Positions 1 through 4,973 of a stretch of 5,942 nucleotides of DNA are shown here, piece after piece (position 1 is the first letter of the stretch; each line of letters begins with the position of its first letter). Origin of the DNA: Nitriliruptorales bacterium (GTDB lineage Bacteria; Actinomycetota; Nitriliruptoria; Euzebyales; Egibacteraceae). The translations under genes and the position numbers were made by a program. The stretch lies in the NCBI GenBank assembly GCA_007133145.1, contig SLNF01000305.1, positions 1 to 5,942 on the forward strand, written 5' to 3'. The notes under the pieces are model-generated. The model searched no databases. It was not told where the DNA came from and saw only the letters and a list, made by a program, of their open reading frames with translations.

Positions 1-283
1 GCCCCAGCGTCTCGCTGATGGTCTCGAGCAGCCCTTGGACCGACAGCTCCCCACCAGCACGCCCACCCGCACCGGCACCGGCACCGGTGGTGGCGGCGTC
101 GTCGCCGGTGGTGTAGCCGACACGCTCTTCGCCGGCGAGGATCGCGGCGGTGGTGGTGCTGGTGGTGGTGTAGCCGACACGGTCTTCGCCGGCGAGGATC
201 ACCGCGGCGGCGGCGGGTGTGTGGGGGTGGTGGCAGCTGGTGGGGTGGTGGTGGCGCCGGCTCCGCTGTGCTGTCGAATGCAT
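1..283 (-). CDS. N-terminus of an unrecognised, probably SOS-regulated protein (runs off left edge)
   Basis: An open frame runs from ATG at 283 to the window edge, giving 94 codons without a stop. The product starts MHSTAQRS, has a His-rich stretch (residues about 10-22), then two tandem 19-residue units, each with the core ILAGE(D/E)RVGYTT. A Gly/Ala-rich linker follows, then a segment containing ELSVQGLLETISETLG that looks like the start of a helical domain. This ATG was chosen because it lies 6 nt after a good -10 element, so the mRNA would start at or next to the ATG (leaderless). No Shine-Dalgarno is possible there. A GTG at 202 is an alternative start but also lacks a ribosome site. The 57-nt repeat period and G/C-rich third positions support coding. 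I do not recognise the family. SOS-controlled 13E12/DUF222-HNH proteins of actinobacteria are one guess, based only on the promoter; the diagnostic domains would lie outside the window. Confidence 0.55.
   Translation of the reverse strand, partial: MHSTAQRSRRHHHPTSCHHPHTPAAAAVILAGEDRVGYTTTSTTTAAILAGEERVGYTTGDDAATTGAGAGAGGRAGGELSVQGLLETISETLG
111..224 (-). repeat. Two tandem 57-nt units (19 codons) within the left-edge gene
   Basis: Positions 111-143 and 168-200 match at 32 of 33 bases, the only difference being 125 versus 182. They are spaced exactly 57 nt apart; the remainder of each unit is more diverged. Read on the minus strand, both encode ILAGE(D/E)RVGYTT, and the single mismatch gives the Asp/Glu swap. 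A period divisible by three with a conservative change fits a duplication inside a translated gene. Confidence 0.8.
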
Positions 284-289
284 GTTCGA
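274..289 (-). promoter_or_regulatory. Near-consensus SOS (LexA) box
   Basis: On the minus strand the sequence is TCGAAC-ATGC-ATTCGA. The Gram-positive/mycobacterial SOS box is TCGAAC-N4-GTTCGA, so 11 of the 12 half-site bases match. The site starts directly after the -10 element and covers the predicted transcription start and the ATG at 283-281, so a bound LexA repressor would block initiation. Identification as a LexA site is by motif and position; LexA itself is not in the window. Confidence 0.75.
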
Positions 290-318
290 AGTATGCCCCG
301 TATGACGGTGGCTGTCAA
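290..318 (-). promoter_or_regulatory. Promoter of the left-edge gene (TTGACA-N17-CATACT)
   Basis: On the minus strand a perfect -35 hexamer TTGACA (318-313) is followed by exactly 17 nt and then CATACT (295-290), which matches TATAAT at four positions. The ATG begins 6 nt beyond the -10, so transcription is expected to start at or within a base or two of the start codon. The SOS box abuts the -10. Upstream of the -35 lies a short palindrome (330-344). Confidence 0.75.
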
Positions 319-329
319 GGGTTTTCCAG

Positions 330-344
330 AGATTCTGTGAATCT
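330..344. repeat. Short perfect palindrome AGATTC-TGT-GAATCT
   Basis: Two 6-bp arms (330-335 and 339-344) flank a 3-base centre. It sits 11 nt upstream of the -35 of the SOS-type promoter in a locally AT-richer patch, so an activator or repressor operator is possible. It could equally form a small hairpin or be chance. No T-tract follows in either direction, so it is not a convincing terminator. Confidence 0.3.
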
Positions 345-409
345 TCTGCTGCGGGCTGGATGACTCCCGGGGTCGAGCGCCGGTCGGTGTCGTGTTCCGC
401 CCGAGCCCC

Positions 410-740
410 GGCACCCCTTCGAATCGCCGAGGCGACGTGCCGCCCGAGGGCTGCCGCGTCTTCCGCGCCCAGAACTGCCGTTGCCTCCGGACAGCGTGTC
501 GAGGGCGCACCAGGCGCCGCGCTCCCGCTCACCGAGGTCGAGCCGGTAGCTCGTCGGCTCGAGGCTGAGCCCGAGGGCCCCGGTGATGGCCCTGTCGCGG
601 TTGCGCTCCGCGAGATTGCCGACCCGACGCTGCCTCACTGCCGCATCGTCGGGATCGTCTTCCCCAGCGAGCGTGCTGAGCGTCGCCGCGTCGACGACCT
701 CACCGTGGGCAATGCCTGCGAGCGCCGCGAACGCGACCTA
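410..740 (-). pseudogene. Degraded MerB-like (alkylmercury lyase family) remnant
   Basis: On the minus strand, from 737 to 492, an 82-codon open segment begins VAFAALAGIAHGEVVDAATL, which resembles the small winged-helix N-terminal part of MerB-type proteins. It then reads ITGALGLSLEPTSYRL, followed shortly by AWCALDTL. The block GLSL-x-PT-x-(H/Y)R-(F/L) leading to WCALDTL is the signature around the first catalytic Cys (codon 509-507) and the nearby Asp (500-498) of MerB. An in-frame TAG (740-738) precedes the segment. Just after LDTL the homology appears to move to the next frame, where ATAVLGAEDAA resembles the family continuation, to about 415. The second catalytic Cys region is not found. 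An early stop, a frameshift and a missing C-terminal half indicate a dead gene. The assignment rests on remembered family motifs, not a search. Confidence 0.5.
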
Positions 741-1014
741 CGCCTCCCCAGCGTGCGAATCGACAGGCGGGCACGTCGGCGACGATCTCGCTGATGGAGG
801 CGCTGGAGGCCGTGATGGCCTGACTCCCTGGTTTGCGACGGGAACGCCCGGTCGAGGCGGTCATCACGGGCGGAGGCAAGGCGGCTCACCGACGGAAACC
901 TTGCCGACGGACGCTGTGACTTGGCTCTGCTTGCCGAGCCCGCTCCACGGAGCGTCGATAGGGTTGGCCACGATCCACTCGAGGACCGCCTGCGATGAGG
1001 AGGCCCGCCCGGCA
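741..1014. other. Stretch with no convincing gene between the remnant and the amidotransferase
   Basis: No frame shows a supported gene with a start, ribosome site and recognisable domain. The plus-strand frame upstream of the amidotransferase is open back to 583, but its translation is Ser/Ala/Arg-rich low-complexity sequence and looks like a shadow. On the minus strand a stop-free run from about 1013 to 867 includes AVLEWIVANPIDAPW and GKQSQVTASVG and ends in two adjacent stops (866-861). It looks protein-like but I do not recognise it, and it may be another fragment of decayed DNA. No clear -35/-10 pair for the amidotransferase was found here. Confidence 0.4.
997..1003 (+). promoter_or_regulatory. 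Ribosome binding site of the amidotransferase (GAGGAGG)
   Basis: GAGGAGG is strongly complementary to the 16S 3' end and ends 11 nt before the ATG at 1015. The gap is slightly long, but no other start fits the conserved N-terminus. An ATG at 995 is in another frame. Confidence 0.55.
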
Positions 1015-1698
1015 ATGGCGACGCGACTGACCTTCCTGAGGCACGAAGCGCTCGTGCCCGCTGGCCATCTCGCGACCCACGCCGAGGCCCTCGGGCTCGA
1101 CGTGGAGACCGTGCGAGTCGATCACGGCGATCCTCTGCCCGACCTCGAGGACGTCGACGCCCTCGTGACGTTGGGCTCGTTCGCTTCCGCCGCTGACGAC
1201 CGCGTGCCCTGGCTCGCGGGCGAGCTCGAGCTCCTCCGCCGGGCAGACGCAGCCGGCGTGGCCATCCTCGGCGTCTGCTTCGGAGGCCAGGCGCTGGCCC
1301 GGGCCCTTGGTGGGCGCGTCGCCGCGCTCGAGCAGCCGGAGATCGGTTGGCTCAGCCTCGACACCGACGACGCCGAGCTCGTACCGGAAGGGCCCTTCGT
1401 GGCCTGGCACAACGACGGGTTCAGCCCTCCGCCTGGGGCGACCGAGCTCGCCCGCACGAGCCGCGCGAGCCAGGCGTTCACCGTCCGGCGCCACCTCGGC
1501 GTGCAGTTCCACCCTGAGGTGACCGACGACATCGTCGAGGCGTGGGCGCAGCACAGTCCTCGCATGCTCGAGCGCGCCGGGGTTGAGGCCACCGCGGTGC
1601 TCGACCCGCTGCGCCGGAACGCCGCAGACAACGCCGAGCGCGCCGGTCGGCTGCTGCGGGCCTTCCTCGCCCGCGCCGAGCTCGCGATCGCCTCCTGA
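1015..1698 (+). CDS. Stand-alone class I glutamine amidotransferase domain protein
   Basis: The 227-residue product is a cytoplasmic GMP-synthase-like class I (triad) glutamine amidotransferase, a fold that releases ammonia from glutamine or acts as a gamma-glutamyl hydrolase-like enzyme. The nucleophile elbow is GVCFGGQALA with Cys88. The distal motif VQFHPEV supplies His166 and Glu168, so the triad is intact. WHNDGF (around His132) followed by PPGATELA is typical of the COG0518 single-domain group. The N-terminus TRLTFLRHEALVPAGHLATH fits the first strand and helix, supporting the ATG at 1015 rather than the longer in-frame opening. The length is normal for the group. No synthase or ligase partner domain is fused or adjacent, so the ammonia acceptor is unknown. 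It is the only plus-strand gene here and converges on the initiator tRNA. The family is secure; the substrate is not. Confidence 0.9.
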   Translation: MATRLTFLRHEALVPAGHLATHAEALGLDVETVRVDHGDPLPDLEDVDALVTLGSFASAADDRVPWLAGELELLRRADAAGVAILGVCFGGQALARALGGRVAALEQPEIGWLSLDTDDAELVPEGPFVAWHNDGFSPPPGATELARTSRASQAFTVRRHLGVQFHPEVTDDIVEAWAQHSPRMLERAGVEATAVLDPLRRNAADNAERAGRLLRAFLARAELAIAS

Positions 1699-1745
1699 AG
1701 CCGTCGGCGTGGGCGTACCCCTCCTCGGCCCCCGAACATGAGAAA

Positions 1746-1766
1746 GCCCCTGGGGTCACCAGGGGC
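1746..1766. terminator. Hairpin terminator between convergent amidotransferase and tRNA genes
   Basis: GCCCCTGG (1746-1753) and CCAGGGGC (1759-1766) form a perfect 8-bp stem with a 5-nt loop. On the minus strand it is followed at once by TTTCTC, a short T-rich tail, and lies 8 nt after the mature tRNA 3' end, as expected for a tRNA terminator. On the plus strand it lies about 48 nt after the amidotransferase stop and is followed by CTCTCTCGTT, so it may also stop that transcript, less efficiently. Confidence 0.75.
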
Positions 1767-1774
1767 CTCTCTCG

Positions 1775-1848
1775 TTGCGAGGGGAGGATTTGAACCTCCG
1801 ACCTCCGGGTTATGAGCCCGGCGAGCTACCGAACTGCTCCACCTCGCG
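1775..1848 (-). tRNA. Initiator tRNA-fMet (CAT anticodon)
   Basis: The minus strand folds into a full cloverleaf with anticodon CAT (1814-1812). Initiator features are all present. The first acceptor position is a C1-A72 mismatch followed by six pairs (GCGAGG with CCTCGC). The anticodon stem has three consecutive G-C pairs (GGG/CCC) flanking CTCATAA. The D stem has the A11-U24 pair. The T loop is TTCAAAT within GGAGG/CCTCC. The discriminator base is A73 (1775). The next three bases are CGA, so the 3' CCA is not encoded and must be added by tRNA nucleotidyltransferase. The gene delivers formyl-Met to the ribosomal P site at translation start. It has its own promoter and is followed by a hairpin terminator, so it appears to be a single-gene unit downstream of UPF0182. 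Confidence 0.97.
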
Positions 1849-1854
1849 GCGCAG

Positions 1855-1883
1855 ACTGTAGCGCCGGGTCCGGCGGGCTGCAA
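1855..1883 (-). promoter_or_regulatory. Promoter of the initiator tRNA (TTGCAG-N17-TACAGT)
   Basis: On the minus strand a -35-like TTGCAG (1883-1878) is separated by exactly 17 nt from TACAGT (1860-1855), which matches the actinobacterial TAnnnT pattern. The -10 ends only 6 nt before the mature tRNA 5' base at 1848, so transcription would begin close to the tRNA 5' end with little or no leader. It lies in the 86-nt gap after the UPF0182 stop, making the tRNA independent of that gene. Confidence 0.65.
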
Positions 1884-1934
1884 CGTCGCCGGCGACCCGT
1901 CGGTGCAGACGTCGCGGCAGCCCACCGCGTGCCG

Positions 1935-4900
1935 CTACGGGTCCCCGAGCGCAGCGTCCTCGTCCTCGGCGTCGTCGGGGGCTGCAGCCGCAGGCGTCCC
2001 CATGAGCTGGAGAGCCTCGAGGATGAGTGCGGAGGCGTCGCTGTTGCGCGCCTGGTACTCCCCGAGATCGCCGTTGGACAGCGCGGCCTCGGCGTCCTCG
2101 AAGGCCTCCTGGGCCTCGGCGAGGAGGTCGGCGAACTGCGCGTCGACGTCGACGGTCTCCTCGGGCTCGGCCGGCTCATCGGGCTCCTCGGCCGGCTCCT
2201 CCGACTCGGCGGGCTCGTCCTCAACGGGCTCGTCCCCGTCGGTGATGTCGGCGATGTCCTCGTCGACGGTGCCCTCGGGCAGCGCGAGGCTCGGCGCCGC
2301 GTCGCCGAAGAGCGCGACGAGTCCCTCGGTGAGGGTGTCCTCGAGGACGACGTCGTCGCCGAGCACGAGGACGACCTTCTCGAGGTTCGGCAGGTCGGAC
2401 TGCTCCGCGCGCAGGAAGAGCGGCTGCACGTAGACGAGCGCGTCCTCGATCGGGATGATGAGGAGGTTGCCGTAGATGACCCGCGAGCCGGACTGGTTCC
2501 ACAAGGTGATCTGCTCGGCGACCTCGCTGTCCTGGTCGATACGCGCCTGGACCTGCTCGGGCCCGAAGACCGTCCGGGTCGGCGGCATCTGGTAGGCCTT
2601 GAGCTCCCCGTAGTTCTGTGGGTCGCTACGGCCCGCGAGCCAGGCGATGAGGTTGTTGCGCTCCACCGGCGTGAACGGCTGGATGATGGCGAACTCCTCG
2701 CTGTCCTCGCCCGGCAGGCGGAGCAGGAGGTAGTAGGGGCGCATGTCGCGCTGCTCACGCTGCTCCGACTCGCGGTCCTGCTGGTTCTGGAAGAACGCCG
2801 CGTCGGTGGGGATCCGGTAGGCGTCCTCCTTCGTGTAGAACTCGTCGGGGTCCTGGATGTGGTAGGTCTGGAAGAGTGCCGACTGCACCCGGAAGATGTC
2901 CTCGGGGTAGCGGAAGTGCGCCTTCAGCGCCTCCCCGGCCTCGTCGTAGTCCTTGAAGATGTCGGGGAAGATCTCTCGCCACGTCTGCACGACAGGGTCG
3001 TCGGGCTCGGCGACGTAGAGGCTGATGTCGCCGTCGTAGGCGTCGATCACGACCTTCACGGAGTTGCGGATGTAGTTCGCCGTCCCCTCGATGCCGGGCA
3101 GCTCACGGGTGGTCTCGCGCAGCCCGAGCGTGCCGTCAGCCTGCTGGAAGGTCTCGAGGACCCGCTGCTCGGCGAGGGTGAGCGCCCCGAGGTCGACCCG
3201 CTCGGAGTACGGCAGCATGTCGGAGGTCGTGTAGGCGTCGACCACCCACTTCACGCCGTCGTCGATCGCGACCGGGTAGGGGTCGTGATCGAAGGTGAGG
3301 AAGGGGGCGGCGAGCTCCACGCGCTCGCGGATGCGACGGTTGAAGAGGATCTGGCTCTCGGGCTCGATGAAGTTCGAGAGCACGATGTTGGGCTCGGCGA
3401 AGCGCAGCGCGAAGGACAGCCGCCGCAGCGGCGTGCCGACGGTCACCCCGTCGTCCCCGGTGTACACGTAGCGCTCCGGAGGCTCGCCCTCCCGCGGGAA
3501 GTCGAGCTCGGTGCGGGCGGTGCGCACGATGGAGTACTCGGGGCTGCGCTCACCGAAGTAGATCCGGGGGTTCTCGACCTCGAGCTCGTCGACCCCCCGC
3601 GGCGGGATGTCGCGGGCGAAGAACACCGGCTGGCCGTCGTCGCGCTTCGTCGACACCGCGCTGGAGACGAGCCCGAAGCCGTGGGTGTAGACGAGCCGCT
3701 GGTTCTCCCAGGTGCGCGCGCCCTCCTCGAGGTTCTGCTCGTTCATCTCCCGCACGCTGATCATGACCTGCTGGAGCGGCTCGTCGTCACCACCGAAGCG
3801 GTAGCGGTCGACGTCGACGTCGTTGAAGTCGTAGTAGGGCCGCAGCTCCTGGAGCTGGGAGTAGGTGTTCTGCAGCGTCGCGGGATCCCAGAGTCGGATC
3901 GCCTCGAACGTCGGCGCGTTGTCGGCGACGGCGGCGTCAGGCAGCCGCTCCCGGGCGGGGAAGGGCTCGAACGTCACCTCGTCGAGGCCGAAGCCGTACC
4001 GGGTCAGCTCAAGGTTACGGTCGATGAACTCCCGTTCCTGCTCGAGCTCCTGGGGGTCGACCTGGAAACGCTGGATGACCGCCGGGTAGATGCCCGAAAG
4101 GACGACGAAGGCCACCGCGAGGATCGCGAGCCCCGAGGCCGGCAGGAGCCAGCCCTGGAAGCGGATGTTGAGGAGGAAGAGGACGACGGTGACCGCGGCG
4201 ATGATCGCGAGGAGCGTGAGCGCGGGCAGTTGGGCGTTGACGTCGGTGAAGGACAGGCCGGTGACCGTGCCGCGCTGGGAGTAGCTCAGCTGGTAGCGGT
4301 CAAGCCAGAAGCCCCAGGCGCGCACCGCGACGAGGACCGCGAGCAGGATCGAGAGATGGACGTTGACCTGCGGGGAGAGCTTCTGACCCGGCGACTGCGG
4401 GCGGATCCCGCCGAAGAGGTAGTGCGCCACGGCGGTAAGCACGATCGTGATGAGCAGCGCGGTGAAGAGCCAGGAGTTGAACTCGACGAGCGCTGGCAGC
4501 AGGAACGTGAAGAACCCGAGGTCCATCCCGAACTGCGGGTCGGCCATGCCGAAGTCGACGCCGTTGAGCGCGAGGAGCACGAGCTCCCACTGTGGTGCGA
4601 CGCTGATCCCCGAGAGGATGCCGATCGCGAGGGCGACGACGAGGAGCAGCGGCCGGGCGAAGGGCTCCACCGCCTGGCGATACCGCTCGATGCCCTCCTC
4701 CTGCGCCGATGGGATGCGGTAGGGCGGCGCGAACCGCTTCGCGAGGAAGAGGTTGCCAGCGAGCAGCAAGGTCATGAGCACACCGGCGGCGAGGCCGAGC
4801 CCGACCTGCGTGGTGAGCACCGTCCAGAACACCGACTGGAAGTCGACGCTCTGGAACCACAGCACGTCGGTGTAGAACGTCGCGAGCCGCTGCGAGAGCA

Positions 4901-4970
4901 GCAGCAGCACGACGAGGGCGAGGGCAAGCGCAAGCCACCAGCGGCGGCGCAGCAGTTCCACGAAGCGCAT
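1935..4970 (-). CDS. UPF0182 (COG1615) family integral membrane protein
   Basis: The 1011-residue protein matches the UPF0182 family, conserved in actinobacteria and some other phyla, with no established function. About seven membrane helices lie in the first 300 residues (roughly 11-27, 48-72, 106-124, 155-185, 204-222, 248-268, 274-298). A large domain, predicted extracytoplasmic, follows. Family-type blocks include FNDVDVDRY (382-390), VYTHGFGL (427-434), YPVAIDDGVKWVVDAYTTS (565-583), IRNSVKVVIDAYDGDISLYV (634-653) and HFRYPEDIFRVQ (685-696). After about residue 907 comes a Glu/Asp/Pro-rich acidic linker, then a predicted helix (about 944-990) and an acidic tail. The ATG at 4970 is supported by GGAG 9 nt upstream and by an N-terminus typical of the family (charged RFVELLRRR then a hydrophobic helix). 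It starts 3 nt after the stop of the upstream gene, indicating translational coupling. Length is at the upper end for the family because of the acidic tail. Confidence 0.95.
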   Translation of the reverse strand: MRFVELLRRRWWLALALALVVLLLLSQRLATFYTDVLWFQSVDFQSVFWTVLTTQVGLGLAAGVLMTLLLAGNLFLAKRFAPPYRIPSAQEEGIERYRQAVEPFARPLLLVVALAIGILSGISVAPQWELVLLALNGVDFGMADPQFGMDLGFFTFLLPALVEFNSWLFTALLITIVLTAVAHYLFGGIRPQSPGQKLSPQVNVHLSILLAVLVAVRAWGFWLDRYQLSYSQRGTVTGLSFTDVNAQLPALTLLAIIAAVTVVLFLLNIRFQGWLLPASGLAILAVAFVVLSGIYPAVIQRFQVDPQELEQEREFIDRNLELTRYGFGLDEVTFEPFPARERLPDAAVADNAPTFEAIRLWDPATLQNTYSQLQELRPYYDFNDVDVDRYRFGGDDEPLQQVMISVREMNEQNLEEGARTWENQRLVYTHGFGLVSSAVSTKRDDGQPVFFARDIPPRGVDELEVENPRIYFGERSPEYSIVRTARTELDFPREGEPPERYVYTGDDGVTVGTPLRRLSFALRFAEPNIVLSNFIEPESQILFNRRIRERVELAAPFLTFDHDPYPVAIDDGVKWVVDAYTTSDMLPYSERVDLGALTLAEQRVLETFQQADGTLGLRETTRELPGIEGTANYIRNSVKVVIDAYDGDISLYVAEPDDPVVQTWREIFPDIFKDYDEAGEALKAHFRYPEDIFRVQSALFQTYHIQDPDEFYTKEDAYRIPTDAAFFQNQQDRESEQREQRDMRPYYLLLRLPGEDSEEFAIIQPFTPVERNNLIAWLAGRSDPQNYGELKAYQMPPTRTVFGPEQVQARIDQDSEVAEQITLWNQSGSRVIYGNLLIIPIEDALVYVQPLFLRAEQSDLPNLEKVVLVLGDDVVLEDTLTEGLVALFGDAAPSLALPEGTVDEDIADITDGDEPVEDEPAESEEPAEEPDEPAEPEETVDVDAQFADLLAEAQEAFEDAEAALSNGDLGEYQARNSDASALILEALQLMGTPAAAAPDDAEDEDAALGDP

Positions 4971-4973
4971 GAG

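Noticed and set aside
35..340. Plus-strand Gly/Val-rich open frame at the left edge
   Set aside because: It is a shadow of the minus-strand gene. Its repeats are the complement of the 19-codon units and it would run through the SOS box and promoter.
360..794. A 144-codon plus-strand open frame
   Set aside because: It is Arg/Ala-rich, has no recognisable domain, and mirrors the minus-strand MerB-like remnant.
583..1014. N-terminal extension of the amidotransferase back to an ATG at 583
   Set aside because: The extra 144 residues are Ser/Ala/Arg-rich low complexity, overlap the MerB-like remnant on the other strand, and precede a normal-length family domain that has its own ribosome site.
1914..1935. 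GCGGCA/TGCCGC hairpin at the UPF0182 stop as a terminator
   Set aside because: It has only 6 bp with a 10-nt loop and no T-tract, and it overlaps the stop codon by one base. Such hairpins are common by chance at this GC content.
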